Translations under genes and position numbers: made by a program
In this document: positions 25,651-34,186 of the stretch, one piece after another
Position numbering within the stretch: the stretch's first letter is position 1
Layout of the letters: each line of letters opens with the position of its first letter
Assembly: GCF_003205205.1 (NCBI RefSeq)
Contig: NZ_QJRL01000002.1
Coordinates: 186,001-250,000 of the forward strand
DNA from: Pseudomonas sp. LB-090624
GTDB lineage: Bacteria; Pseudomonadota; Gammaproteobacteria; Pseudomonadales; Pseudomonadaceae
DNA length: 64,000 bases
Reading direction: 5' to 3'
Notes under the pieces: generated by a model
Told to the model about the DNA's origin: nothing
The model's input: the letters and a program-made list of their open reading frames with translations, nothing else
Databases searched by the model: none

Positions 25651-26493
25651 TCAGCGCAACTTGCCCATGTAGCTTTCCAGCGGGTCCTTGCCCAGCACGC
25701 CCTGGGCATTGGCCAGCGCGTCGATGAACAGGGAAAACAGCTCGGACTGGGTGCCGATGTCGAGCTTGGCGTAGACGTTCTTGCGGTGCGACTTGATGGT
25801 GTCTTCCGACACGCCCAAGCGCTCGGCCAGCGACTTGGTCGAGTGGCCACGCAAGATCAACTGGGCGATGCGGCATTCACGCTCGGTCAGCAGCGAACTG
25901 CCGAAATTGTTGAGCGCGGCGTGGATACGTTGCTCAAGGATGTTCTCGAAGCGCCCGGCGCGGCTGTCCAGCCCGGCAAAATGCTTGCGCAGGACCGCAA
26001 GCACCCAGGGCGTGATGCACCCGAACAACGCGCGGCTGTGCGGGTCGAGTTTGTCGGTGAAGGCCAGCGATACCGCCAGGCTCTGGCCGGGCGCCAGTTG
26101 CAGGATGTAGTTGAGCTCGTCCTCCAGGTGCGAGTGGCGATAGAACGATTGGTAGTACTCGCTGACCTCGAAATGGTCGGGCGCCACGTCGAACAGGCCG
26201 TAGCTACCCGACTCGACCTGCTCCACGCAGGCACCGTAAAACGGGTCGAGCAGGTAAAAGCCCGACAGGTAGCGGCTGACATTGCCCTCGGGCTGCCAGG
26301 GCGCCTTGTCGTCCTGTTCGAACAGTGCGCAGGGCATGCCGTCGTGCGGGTACAGGTACACCGTGGTGGCCTGGATCGGCCGGACCACGCCGAGCGCCGC
26401 AAACAGGTTGGCGGCAAAGCCCGGCCGGCCGATCGCCTCGGTGACCTTGGCCAGGTGCTCGAACCACTGTTCTGAAAGCAATTGATTAGTCAC
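25651..26493 (-). CDS. LuxR-type transcriptional regulator
   Basis: 280 residues. A C-terminal LuxR/GerE helix-turn-helix (about 205-265) reads LLTERECRIAQLILRGHSTK, SLAERLGVSEDTIKSHRKNV. The N-terminal ~190 residues have no REC or acyl-homoserine-lactone motif that I recognise and may bind a metabolite. The start is probably the GTG at 26493 (CAGG upstream); an ATG at 26583 would place the inverted repeat 26578-26597 in the coding region. It is divergent from the APC permease and co-directional with the aminotransferase, so it likely controls the whole diamine locus. Confidence 0.86.
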   Translation of the reverse strand: MTNQLLSEQWFEHLAKVTEAIGRPGFAANLFAALGVVRPIQATTVYLYPHDGMPCALFEQDDKAPWQPEGNVSRYLSGFYLLDPFYGACVEQVESGSYGLFDVAPDHFEVSEYYQSFYRHSHLEDELNYILQLAPGQSLAVSLAFTDKLDPHSRALFGCITPWVLAVLRKHFAGLDSRAGRFENILEQRIHAALNNFGSSLLTERECRIAQLILRGHSTKSLAERLGVSEDTIKSHRKNVYAKLDIGTQSELFSLFIDALANAQGVLGKDPLESYMGKLR

Positions 26494-26577
26494 TGTAGGC
26501 CTGCCGTATAAGGTGAGGCACCGCTGCCAGTGCGGTGCGTTGTTGAGCAGATACTCCCATGGCCTTGCCGGCACCGA

Positions 26578-26635
26578 AATCACCCTTTGGGGTGAGCCGC
26601 CACGTCGCTGCTTCAGCTCACCCCAAAGGGTGATT
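26578..26635. promoter_or_regulatory. Large inverted repeat, candidate LuxR-type operator pair
   Basis: Two perfect 20-bp arms (26578-26597 and 26616-26635) separated by 18 bp. Each arm itself holds a quasi-palindrome, TCACCCTTTGGGGTGA (26580-26595) and TCACCCCAAAGGGTGA (26618-26633). The element lies in the 281-bp gap between the LuxR gene and the permease gene. It has no T-run and lies upstream of both starts, so an operator is likelier than a terminator. Confidence 0.6.
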
Positions 26636-26774
26636 CCGGGTGCCGTCGGGGTGTGGGAGCATCAACCTGCCCCAGCGCTGCGAGCCTTCCGCTCGACCTC
26701 CTTGCATGACGCCCACCGGTAGCGAGCCCTGCTCGCCTGCCGCGGTGCCCTGCATCCCTTTTCAGGAGTTAGCA

Positions 26775-28157
26775 ATGCATACAACAACAAGTACAGCTCA
26801 TCCCGCCGCCCCGCATGCACCCTCGCAACCCGCTCCCAGCAGCGGGCGCTTTCGCAAGTCCATGGGGATGACCGCTCTGGTGCTGTTCGGCCTGGCCTAC
26901 ATGGTGCCGCTGGCCGTCTTCACCACCTATGGGCTGGTCACCCAGATGACCAAGGGGCACCTGCCCACCGCCTATCTGCTGACCCTCGCCGCCATGTTGC
27001 TCACCGCCTACAGCTACGGCCGCATGGTCCAGGCCCACCCCTACTCCGGTTCGGTCTACACCTACACGCGCAAGGCCTTTGGCAGCCACATCGGCTTCAT
27101 CACGGGCTGGACCCTGCTGCTCGATTACATTTTCCTGCCATTGCTCAGCTACCTCCTGATCGGCATCTACATGTCGGAGTACTTCCCGACCATTCATGCG
27201 TGGGTGTGGGTGGCAGGATCCATAGCCCTGGTCACCTTCCTCAACCTGATCGGCATCGAATCGATCACCCGGGTCAACTGGATCCTGGTGGTGGCGCAGC
27301 TGGTATTCATTGTCGTGTTCGTCAGCTTGTCCGTGCTCAAGCTCAACGGCCAGGCGCAACCGGTGTCGCTGCTGGCACCGTTCCACCACGAGGGCTTCAG
27401 CGTGCCGCTGATCATGACGGGCGCGGCCGTGTTGTGCCTGTCGTTCCTGGGCTTCGATGCGGTATCGACCATGGCCGAGGAAACCAGCAACCCGACGTAT
27501 CGCATACCGGTGGCGATCCTTGCCGTGTCCCTGATCGGCGGCTTGCTGTTCCTGGTGGTCTCGTACTGCGCGCAGATGGTGTTCCCCGACTGGGGCAGCT
27601 TCGCCGACCCAGATTCGGCCTCGGTAGACGTGATGCGCCGGGTGGGCGGCGAGCTGCTGGTCACCGCCTTTACCGCTACCTACGTGGCCGGCTGCTTTGC
27701 ATCGGCCATGGTGTCGCAGGCCAGTGTGTCGAGGGTGCTGTTCGCCATGGGCCGTGACGGTGCGTTGCCGCGTGCATTCGGCCAGCTGGTGACGAAGAAA
27801 CGCGTGCCGGCCACGGCCATCCTGGTGGTGAGCCTGCTGTCGTTGATCGCCCTGGTGATCACCCTCGACACGGTGGCCAACATGATCAGCTTCGGCGCGC
27901 TGTTCGCGTTTTCGGCGGTGAACCTGGCGGTGGTCAAGCACTACCTGGTAGACCAGCGACTGCGTGGTGGCCGTAATGTCCTGCTCTATGGCGCCATTCC
28001 CGGGTTGGGCTTCCTAAGCACGCTGTGGCTGTGGAGCAGCCTGACCAGCCTGTCGTTCACCATCGGCCTGTGCTGGATGGGCCTGGGCCTGCTGGTGCTG
28101 CTGGGGCTGACCCGGGCGTTCCGGGTCAAGCTGCCGGCGTTGCAGATGGCCGACTGA
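26775..28157 (+). CDS. APC family amino acid/polyamine permease (PuuP-like)
   Basis: 460 residues with about 12 membrane helices. The first helix has GMTALVLFGLAYMVPLAVF, followed by a Tyr-rich loop YSYGRMVQAHPYSGSVYTYT, as in putrescine importers of the APC superfamily. AGGAG lies 7 bases before the ATG at 26775; the open frame back to 26640 is not coding. It is divergent from the LuxR-aminotransferase-ALDH genes and is the likely importer of their substrate. Confidence 0.9.
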   Translation: MHTTTSTAHPAAPHAPSQPAPSSGRFRKSMGMTALVLFGLAYMVPLAVFTTYGLVTQMTKGHLPTAYLLTLAAMLLTAYSYGRMVQAHPYSGSVYTYTRKAFGSHIGFITGWTLLLDYIFLPLLSYLLIGIYMSEYFPTIHAWVWVAGSIALVTFLNLIGIESITRVNWILVVAQLVFIVVFVSLSVLKLNGQAQPVSLLAPFHHEGFSVPLIMTGAAVLCLSFLGFDAVSTMAEETSNPTYRIPVAILAVSLIGGLLFLVVSYCAQMVFPDWGSFADPDSASVDVMRRVGGELLVTAFTATYVAGCFASAMVSQASVSRVLFAMGRDGALPRAFGQLVTKKRVPATAILVVSLLSLIALVITLDTVANMISFGALFAFSAVNLAVVKHYLVDQRLRGGRNVLLYGAIPGLGFLSTLWLWSSLTSLSFTIGLCWMGLGLLVLLGLTRAFRVKLPALQMAD

Positions 28158-28271
28158 GCACGGTCTTTGCGGAAGGGGCCTTGTGTTGCGCAAGCCCCCC
28201 TCTGCGATGGCAGATCATTGTCAACCGCCTGGACCTGCCTGTTCACGGAGTGTCGCTGGCGCATTGCAAGA

Positions 28272-28279
28272 TGTATACA
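28272..28279. promoter_or_regulatory. TGTATACA palindrome upstream of 8-oxoguanine deaminase
   Basis: An 8-bp perfect palindrome, TGTATACA, in ATGTATACAA lies 80 bases before the deaminase start. GntR-type operators often have this form. No regulator gene is adjacent, so the assignment is weak. Confidence 0.25.
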
Positions 28280-28358
28280 ACTTCAAGGTTTCCTGATTAC
28301 ATAAGCGCTCGCCTACGACATCGGTAACCGCCGATGCGTATTGCGACGGGCTTAAGCC

Positions 28359-29732
28359 ATGTCATTTGCTACTACCAAGAAAACCCTTCTCGTCAAAAAC
28401 GCCGAACTTCTGGTCACCATGGACGGCGAGCGCCGTGAGATCAAGAACGGCGGCCTGTACATCGAAGACAACCTGATCAAGCAGGTCGGCCCCAGCGATA
28501 CCCTGCCGCAGCACGCCGACGTGGTGCTGGACATGGCCGGCAAGGTGGTCATCCCCGGCCTGGTCAACACCCACCACCACATGTACCAGAGCCTGACCCG
28601 CGTGGTGCCGGCAGCCCAGGATGGCGAACTGTTCAACTGGCTGACCAACTTGTACCCGATCTGGGCACGCCTGACCCCGGAAATGATCGCGGTGTCGACG
28701 CAGACCGCCATGGCCGAGCTGATCTTGTCCGGCTGCACCACCTCCAGCGACCACCTGTACATCTACCCCAACGGCTGCAAGCTCGATGACAGCATCCATG
28801 CTGCCGCCGAAATCGGCATGCGCTTCCACGCCGCGCGCGGCAGCATGAGCGTGGGCCAGAGCCAGGGTGGCTTGCCGCCTGATTCGGTGGTGGAAAAGGA
28901 AGCTGACATCCTCAAGGAATCCCAGCGCCTGATCGAGGACTACCACGACGCCAGCCACGGATCGATGCGGCGCATCGTGGTAGCACCTTGCTCGCCGTTC
29001 TCTGTCAGCCGCGACCTGATGCGCGAAGCCGCCGTGCTGGCGCGCCAGTACGGCGTGTCGCTGCATACCCACCTGGCCGAAAACGTCAACGACATCGCCT
29101 ACAGCCGCGAGAAATTCGGCATGACCCCTGCTGAGTACGCCGAAGACCTCGGCTGGGTCGGCCACGATGTCTGGCACGCCCACTGCGTGCAACTCGACCA
29201 GCACGGCATCGAGCTGTTCGCCCGTACCGGTACCGGTGTCGCCCACTGCCCGTGTTCGAACATGCGCCTGGCCTCCGGCATCGCCCCGGTACGCAAGATG
29301 CGCGACCACGGCGTACCGGTCGGCCTGGGGGTCGACGGTTCGGCGTCCAACGACGGCGCCAGCATGATCGGCGAAGTGCGCCAGGCCCTGCTGCTGCAAC
29401 GCGTGGGTTTCGGCCCCGACGCCATGACCGCCCGCGAAGCGCTGGAAATTGCCACCCTGGGGGGCGCCAAGGTGCTCAACCGCAATGACATCGGTGCCCT
29501 GGCCCCGGGCATGGCCGCCGACTTCGTCGCCTTCGACCTGGGCCACGTGGCCTATGCCGGCGGCCTTCACGACCCGTTGGCGGCCCTGGTGTTCTGCACC
29601 CCGACCCAGGTGCACACCAGCGTGATCAATGGCCGCGTGGTGGTCAAGGACGGGCAGTTGGCAACCGTCGATCTGCCACGGGTGCTGGAACGCCACAACC
29701 AACTGGCCCACCAACTGGTCAGCGGCGCCTGA
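28359..29732 (+). CDS. 8-oxoguanine deaminase (amidohydrolase superfamily)
   Basis: 457 residues. Amidohydrolase metal-site motifs: GLVNTHHHMYQSLTR (~66), SLHTHLAENVNDI, WHAHCVQLD and the aspartate in GLGVDGSASND. The family of ~450-residue Pseudomonas enzymes with GCTTSSDHLYIYPNG deaminates 8-oxoguanine to urate, feeding oxidised guanine into purine salvage or catabolism. It stands alone, with a terminator at 29738-29771. No clear Shine-Dalgarno precedes the ATG at 28359, but the family N-terminus (TLLVKNAELLVTMD) fits this start. Confidence 0.9.
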   Translation: MSFATTKKTLLVKNAELLVTMDGERREIKNGGLYIEDNLIKQVGPSDTLPQHADVVLDMAGKVVIPGLVNTHHHMYQSLTRVVPAAQDGELFNWLTNLYPIWARLTPEMIAVSTQTAMAELILSGCTTSSDHLYIYPNGCKLDDSIHAAAEIGMRFHAARGSMSVGQSQGGLPPDSVVEKEADILKESQRLIEDYHDASHGSMRRIVVAPCSPFSVSRDLMREAAVLARQYGVSLHTHLAENVNDIAYSREKFGMTPAEYAEDLGWVGHDVWHAHCVQLDQHGIELFARTGTGVAHCPCSNMRLASGIAPVRKMRDHGVPVGLGVDGSASNDGASMIGEVRQALLLQRVGFGPDAMTAREALEIATLGGAKVLNRNDIGALAPGMAADFVAFDLGHVAYAGGLHDPLAALVFCTPTQVHTSVINGRVVVKDGQLATVDLPRVLERHNQLAHQLVSGA

Positions 29733-29737
29733 TTCAG

Positions 29738-29771
29738 GCGGGCCGCTTGGCGGCCCGCATCCTCCTTTTTG
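29738..29771 (+). terminator. Rho-independent terminator after 8-oxoguanine deaminase
   Basis: Perfect 9-bp stem GCGGGCCGC-TTG-GCGGCCCGC followed by ATCCTCCTTTTT, directly after the stop codon. Confidence 0.88.
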
Positions 29772-29916
29772 TTGCAGGATTGGCTGCCAACGCCGTCATG
29801 GGCGGCTTCAACGGTGTTCGGCCCTGGGGGTCCCATGGTCGACATGCGTGGTGCTTGCTGCTTGCCTGGGATGGCAAGCATGATGAGCTCATTGCCCTTA
29901 TGCCACGGATATGCCA

Positions 29917-30507
29917 ATGACCGCTGCACCCTCACTTATACCGGACTCAGGCCGCTGCAAACGCTTGAAAGCGGCCAGCAGCCGGGACCATGACAGCGTC
30001 GATCAACTGGTGATGGCCGCCCGGCCCTTCGAGAGCCGCGAACGCTATGGCCGCTTCCTGCAGGTGCAGCACCGGTTTCATGGCAGCCTGTTGGCGCTGT
30101 ACCAGGATGAACGCCTCAACCTGCAACTGCCGGGCTTGCTGGCACTGTCGCGCTTTGCGGCGGTCGAGGCCGATTTGCGCGACCTGGGCCTGCCGCTGCC
30201 GTCGCCTGTGCAACCGGTGTGCGCCAGCCCGGCCCAGGCCCTGGGCTGGCTGTACTGCAGTGAAGGTTCGAACCTGGGCGCGGCGTTTCTGTTCAAGCAC
30301 ACCCAACGCCTGGGGCTGGCTGGCGACCTAGGCGCGCGTCACCTGGCGCCGCACCCGGATGGCCGAGCGCTGCACTGGCGCGAGTTCGTTGCCAGGCTGG
30401 ATGGCTTGCTGCTGGATGAACGGGAAGAAGCCCAAGTGGTGGCAGGGGCAATTGCTGCGTTCGACAGTTATCGGGGGCACTTGCGCGAGGTGTTCACGGA
30501 CGGTTGA
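29917..30507 (+). CDS. Biliverdin-producing heme oxygenase
   Basis: 196 residues of the bacterial heme oxygenase family (HemO/PigA/BphO). SSRDHDSVDQLVMAARPF near residue 25 carries the proximal histidine that binds heme. FLQVQHRFHGSLLALY and ALGWLYCSEGSNLGAAFLFK (distal helix with its glycine-rich kink) are also typical. It would cleave heme to biliverdin, iron and CO for iron supply or for a bacteriophytochrome chromophore. Neither a heme transporter nor a phytochrome gene is adjacent, and I see no convincing Fur box. The start could be 29911 or 29917. Confidence 0.88.
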   Translation: MTAAPSLIPDSGRCKRLKAASSRDHDSVDQLVMAARPFESRERYGRFLQVQHRFHGSLLALYQDERLNLQLPGLLALSRFAAVEADLRDLGLPLPSPVQPVCASPAQALGWLYCSEGSNLGAAFLFKHTQRLGLAGDLGARHLAPHPDGRALHWREFVARLDGLLLDEREEAQVVAGAIAAFDSYRGHLREVFTDG

Positions 30508-30632
30508 CTGCGCGCATGGCACCTGCAGCCTCGGTGTTAGCAACCGCAGCCAGTCCACAGAAATCGTCAGCCCGAAACCTGCGCAGCATGTGTATGTGCA
30601 AGCACGCAAGTTCTACAAGTTGTTGCTGCAGC

Positions 30633-30657
30633 GAACTTTTTCTCGATTGCAGGTCTA
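30633..30657 (+). promoter_or_regulatory. Possible AlgU (RpoE-type) promoter
   Basis: GAACTT at 30633-30638 and TCTA at 30654-30657 resemble the AlgU consensus GAACTT...TCTGA, but the spacer is 15 bp, one or two short of the usual 16-17. It lies ~97 bases before the small basic exported protein. Confidence 0.3.
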
Positions 30658-30753
30658 TGAGTGAGGCGCAGAAAGGCGGCGGCAGGCGAGAAAAGCTCCG
30701 CCCCGTCCCTGCTGGCCAGATAGCTCAATTGTGATCAGAGGTTGGCTTCGCTC

Positions 30754-31128
30754 ATGAAAAAACATGTCGCTAGGTTGATGCTGCTCGGCCTGTTCTCGTT
30801 CGCGGCTGTGGGCACGGCATCGGCAACACAAATGAAAGCACCAGACGCCGTTGCACCGGCCGTTCAGTCACCGCTGCAGCCGGCCAGCAACCCCTGGTCG
30901 AGGGTGGCCAGTGTGGCCGACACACAGCCGGCCACGCTGCTGGCGCACGATGACGATCGTTGGCACGACCACAGGAGCGACTGGCGCCGCGAGCAATGGC
31001 GGCGTGAGCAGGCCCGTCGAGATTGGGAGCGGCGCCGCGACTGGGAACGCCGCCGGGATTGGGAGCGCCGTCACGAGCGGGCAATGCACCAGCGCCACTA
31101 TGACGAGCACCGTCACTACCGCCGCTGA
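30754..31128 (+). CDS. Small exported Arg/His/Trp-rich repeat protein
   Basis: 124 residues. The N-terminus MKKHVARLMLLGLFSFAAVG is a Sec signal peptide, with likely cleavage near ASA. The mature part has a Pro/Ala linker and then a highly charged C-terminal half made of repeated RRDWER units; three 18-bp tandem DNA repeats encode them at 31021-31074. Many His residues (DDRWHDH, HYDEHRHYRR) suggest metal or nucleic-acid binding, but function is unknown. The ATG at 30754 starts the signal peptide; a TTG at 30742 is possible. Low-complexity envelope proteins of this kind are common in pseudomonads. Confidence 0.75.
   Translation: MKKHVARLMLLGLFSFAAVGTASATQMKAPDAVAPAVQSPLQPASNPWSRVASVADTQPATLLAHDDDRWHDHRSDWRREQWRREQARRDWERRRDWERRRDWERRHERAMHQRHYDEHRHYRR
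31021..31074 (+). repeat. Three 18-bp tandem repeats inside the small basic protein gene
   Basis: Units at 31021-31038, 31039-31056 and 31057-31074 each begin GA(T/C)TGGGA(G/A)C and encode RDWERR-type hexapeptides. Copy number could vary between strains. Confidence 0.8.
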
Positions 31129-31148
31129 AGCTGACCCGCCCCAGCTGT

Positions 31149-31184
31149 AGCGGCCTTGCGTTGCATTCGCGACACAAGGCCGCT
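31149..31184. terminator. Hairpin (REP-like) between convergent genes
   Basis: AGCGGCCTTG (31149-31158) pairs with CAAGGCCGCT (31175-31184) around the loop CGTTGCATTCGCGACA. It lies between the end of the small exported protein and the end of the DUF2986 gene. It resembles the GCGGCC...TTCGCG REP type and probably serves as a bidirectional terminator. Confidence 0.65.
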
Positions 31185-31196
31185 CCAGGGTTTGCC

Positions 31197-31352
31197 TCAG
31201 TCGGCCCGTTGGCTGATGTCCCCTGCCGCCTCGGCCTCCATCTTCAAACGCTCAGCCTTGCATATGTATTTCGGCTTGCGCGGCGCCAGCTTGGCGCTGG
31301 CCTTCTTCTGGTGCGCCTGCAACAGCTGCTTGATCTTCTTACGACGGTTCAT
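31197..31352 (-). CDS. DUF2986 family small basic protein
   Basis: 51 residues: MNRRKKIKQLLQAHQKKASA followed by KLAPRKPKYICKAERLKMEA and a short acidic tail. This is the DUF2986 pattern: a very short Lys/Arg-rich protein with a conserved KPKYI(S/C)KAER core. Function is unknown; it could bind nucleic acid. It is short enough to be missed by automated gene calling. It is convergent with the small exported protein, with a hairpin between them. Confidence 0.82.
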   Translation of the reverse strand: MNRRKKIKQLLQAHQKKASAKLAPRKPKYICKAERLKMEAEAAGDISQRAD

Positions 31353-31589
31353 GGTCCACGGGCCTTTCAGTACGGTTCGCTACCGCCATCATACCCGTGC
31401 GCCTGGCGCATTGCGCAGCCGTTGCGCCAGACGCCCTTTCGGCCTCGAGGCCCCGGCACAACCAGCAGATCAGCGGTGATGGCTATCTGGCGCGTGGCCT
31501 TGACGTTATTTTCACAGCCCACCGATTAGCGTCACGCCCCTATCGGCCGCGGGCATATCCGCAGGCTGCCAAGGTACGACGAGGCATAC

Positions 31590-33344
31590 GTGTCACACAC
31601 TCTATCCCCCGCAGCGCACAAGCGCGTGGACTGGGCCGGCCTGGGCTGGCTGTTGCTGTTCTTCTGGTACTTTTCCGGGGTTACCCAGGCGTTGCTGTTG
31701 TTCAGCGGTACCACCGGCTTTTCCGGCTTCCGTAACGCACTCTTCCTCAGCAGCCTGTGGCTTGCCCCTGTCTTGCTGCTGCCGCGCTTCACCCGCGTCA
31801 CTGCCGCTATCCTGGGCGTGGTGCTGTGGGCTGCATCGCTGGTAGGCCTGAGCTATTTCGGCATCTATCGCCAAGAGTTCTCGCAAAGCGTCATTTTCGT
31901 GATGTTCGAGTCCAATACCGCCGAGGCCGGGGAGTACTTCAGCCAGTATTTCAGTATCTGGCTGGGCCTGGCGCTGCTGCTGTACACGCTACTGGCGGTG
32001 CTGCTGTGGCGGCGCGTACGCCCGGTCTACCTGCCGCTGCGCAGCCGCCTGCCAGTGGTCGTACTGTTGCTGGCAGCCAACCTGGTGCTGCCGTTCTACA
32101 AGCAAATGGTCACCCAGGACCGCAATTTCGCCGACGCCCTGGAAAAAGTGCAGCAGCGCCTGGAACCGGCTGTGCCCTGGCAATTGCTGGTCGGCTACCG
32201 GCAGTACCGCCAGCAACTGGACAACATGCAGGAGTTGCTGGCCCAGAACGCCGCGCTGCCGCCCTTGCAAAACCTGCGTGACAGCAGCGGCACGGCCCCT
32301 CGCACCCTGGTACTGGTGCTGGGTGAATCCACCACCCGCGAGCACATGCACCTGTACGGCTACAACCGCGACACCACGCCCAACCTGGACGCGCTGGCCG
32401 CCCACGACAAAGGCCTGACCGTGTTCCGCGACGTGGTATCGCCTCGGCCGTACACCATCGAAGTGATGCAGCAGATTCTCACCTTCGGCGACGAGCAGAA
32501 CCCCGACCGCTTCCTCACCGCCCCGTCGCTGATCAACCTGATGAAACAGGCAGGCTACAAGACCTTCTGGATCACCAACCAGCAGACGATGACCAAGCGC
32601 AACACCATGCTGACCACCTTCTCGCAGCAGACGGACGCGCCGATCTACCTGAACAACCAGCGCAACCAGAATGCCAGCCAGTATGACGACGTGGTGCTGG
32701 CACCGTTCGAAAAGGCCTTGCAAGACACTGCGCCGAACAAGTTCATCATCGTGCACTTGCTGGGCACGCACATGGACTATCGCTTCCGCTACCCGGACAG
32801 CTACACCCATTTCAAAGACAGACAGGGCGTACCAGGCGCACTGACAGATGACCAGGTAGAAACCTACAACTTCTACGACAACGCGGTACGTTACAACGAC
32901 TATGTGGTTTCGAGCCTGATCAAGCGTTACTCGGCCGGCACGCCCAATGGCTTCCTGATGTACCTGTCCGACCATGGTGAAGACGTGTACACCTCTGGCA
33001 ACCACGACCGCCTGGGACGGAATGAAGGGGCGCCGACCCGGCCGATGTACACCATCCCGTTCCTGCTGTGGACCTCCCCAAGCTGGCAGGCCGCGCACCC
33101 GCGGGACTTGCAGGCAATGGCCAGCCGCCCGTACAGCAGTTCGCACCTGATCCACACGCTGTCCGACCTGGCTGGGTTGAGCTATGACCGGTTCGAGCCA
33201 GCCAAGAGCCTGGTGAGCCCACTGTTCGTGGTGGCGCCGCGCTGGATTGGTGACCCGTATCGCAAGGATGGCTTGCGTGAGTTCGATCACCTGCCGCTGG
33301 ACAAGGCTGAACGCGTTCAGCAGACGGCCAGTAGTGACGAGTAA
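31590..33344 (+). CDS. cptA: Phosphoethanolamine transferase, CptA-like (sulfatase fold)
   Basis: 584 residues. Four or five N-terminal membrane helices (to ~170) precede a periplasmic alkaline-phosphatase-like catalytic domain. Metal and nucleophile motifs: LVLGESTTREHMHLYGYNRD (~245), the nucleophile threonine in SPRPYTIEVMQQ (~288), and LSDHGEDVYTSGNHDR (~460). The enzyme moves phosphoethanolamine from phosphatidylethanolamine to lipopolysaccharide; CptA-type enzymes act on core heptose, while related EptA acts on lipid A and affects polymyxin resistance. The start is a GTG at 31590 with GACGAGG upstream. CptA versus another Ept subgroup is not certain. Confidence 0.87.
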   Translation: MSHTLSPAAHKRVDWAGLGWLLLFFWYFSGVTQALLLFSGTTGFSGFRNALFLSSLWLAPVLLLPRFTRVTAAILGVVLWAASLVGLSYFGIYRQEFSQSVIFVMFESNTAEAGEYFSQYFSIWLGLALLLYTLLAVLLWRRVRPVYLPLRSRLPVVVLLLAANLVLPFYKQMVTQDRNFADALEKVQQRLEPAVPWQLLVGYRQYRQQLDNMQELLAQNAALPPLQNLRDSSGTAPRTLVLVLGESTTREHMHLYGYNRDTTPNLDALAAHDKGLTVFRDVVSPRPYTIEVMQQILTFGDEQNPDRFLTAPSLINLMKQAGYKTFWITNQQTMTKRNTMLTTFSQQTDAPIYLNNQRNQNASQYDDVVLAPFEKALQDTAPNKFIIVHLLGTHMDYRFRYPDSYTHFKDRQGVPGALTDDQVETYNFYDNAVRYNDYVVSSLIKRYSAGTPNGFLMYLSDHGEDVYTSGNHDRLGRNEGAPTRPMYTIPFLLWTSPSWQAAHPRDLQAMASRPYSSSHLIHTLSDLAGLSYDRFEPAKSLVSPLFVVAPRWIGDPYRKDGLREFDHLPLDKAERVQQTASSDE

Positions 33345-33388
33345 AACGGCAAGCGCTTGAACGGACTGCTTCAGGCTTGAGATGACCC

Positions 33389-33429
33389 GAGGCGCTTTGC
33401 GCCTCCAATGGGGGTGCCTACTACCCCCA
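33389..33429 (+). terminator. Tandem hairpins after cptA
   Basis: GAGGCGC-TTT-GCGCCTC (33389-33405) is followed by TGGGGGT...ACCCCCA (33409-33429), then an AT-rich stretch. Together they probably end the cptA transcript before the TetR promoter. Confidence 0.6.
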
Positions 33430-33447
33430 TAAATTAAATTTAAATTG

Positions 33448-33462
33448 GATTTAGACTAAATC
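33448..33462. promoter_or_regulatory. Candidate TetR operator
   Basis: GATTTAG-A-CTAAATC is a perfect 15-bp palindrome in an AT-rich promoter zone, 46 bases before the chosen TetR start and immediately ahead of an alternative ATG at 33469. It suits autoregulation by the TetR protein and control of the exporter behind it. Confidence 0.65.
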
Positions 33463-33507
33463 TAAGACATGCTCTGCCCATCTTCCTCGCCCGCAGAGCT
33501 CCCCACC

Positions 33508-34176
33508 ATGTCCACAGCCCCCCGCGAACCGCGCAAGGACGGCGCCGTCACCCGCACCCGCATCCTCGAAGCCGCCGGCGAACTGTTCGCCGCGCTCGGC
33601 TACGCCGAAACCAGCAACAAGGCAGTCGCTGCCAAAGCCGAGGTCGACTTGGCCTCGATCAACTACCACTTCGGTAGCCGCAACGGCCTGTACCTGGCCG
33701 TGCTCGACGAAGCCCGCCAACGTTTCCTCGACCTCAGCGACCTGCAACGCATCACTCAAGGTCCACAAGCGCCCGAGGACAAATTGCGGGTGCTGGTGGA
33801 CCTGGTGGTGCATAAAGCCACTTCGGCCCGGGACAACTGGCACCTGCGGGTGCTGGCTGCGGAAATCCTGGCCCCCAGCCCCCATGGCCAGGCGCATTTG
33901 CAGGCTGCCGCACCGCTGCGCCTGTCGCTGCTCAAAGCGTTGTTCAGCGAGGTAAGCCACATTCCCGCAGACGACCCTGCCCTGACCCGCTGCATTCTGT
34001 GCGTCACCGCGCCCTGGGCCATGTTGCTGATCGGCCCCCGCGGTGGCTCTGGGGCGCTGAACGAGATTCTACAAATGCCGGTCGACGCAGTTGCCGCCCA
34101 GTTGTACCGCTTTGCCCTGGCAGGCTTGCAGGACGCCGGCCAACAGCATGCCCAGGCCCACGCCACACCCCGTTGA
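33508..34176 (+). CDS. TetR-family repressor
   Basis: 222 residues. N-terminal TetR helix-turn-helix (~10-60): TRTRILEAAGELFAALGYAE, then ASINYHFGSRNGLYLAVLDE. The C-terminal ligand domain ends in a Gln/His-rich tail. It is followed after 10 bases by a 14-helix drug exporter gene, so it is presumably the local repressor. The start at 33508 gives the usual short arm before the helix-turn-helix; an ATG at 33469 would add 13 residues and abut the operator. Confidence 0.9.
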   Translation: MSTAPREPRKDGAVTRTRILEAAGELFAALGYAETSNKAVAAKAEVDLASINYHFGSRNGLYLAVLDEARQRFLDLSDLQRITQGPQAPEDKLRVLVDLVVHKATSARDNWHLRVLAAEILAPSPHGQAHLQAAAPLRLSLLKALFSEVSHIPADDPALTRCILCVTAPWAMLLIGPRGGSGALNEILQMPVDAVAAQLYRFALAGLQDAGQQHAQAHATPR

Positions 34177-34186
34177 GGTCCGCCCA

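Noticed and set aside
24118..26475. 785-codon antisense frame across the aminotransferase and LuxR genes
   Set aside because: It crosses a REPIN and two genes with strong family motifs on the other strand, and has no domain of its own.
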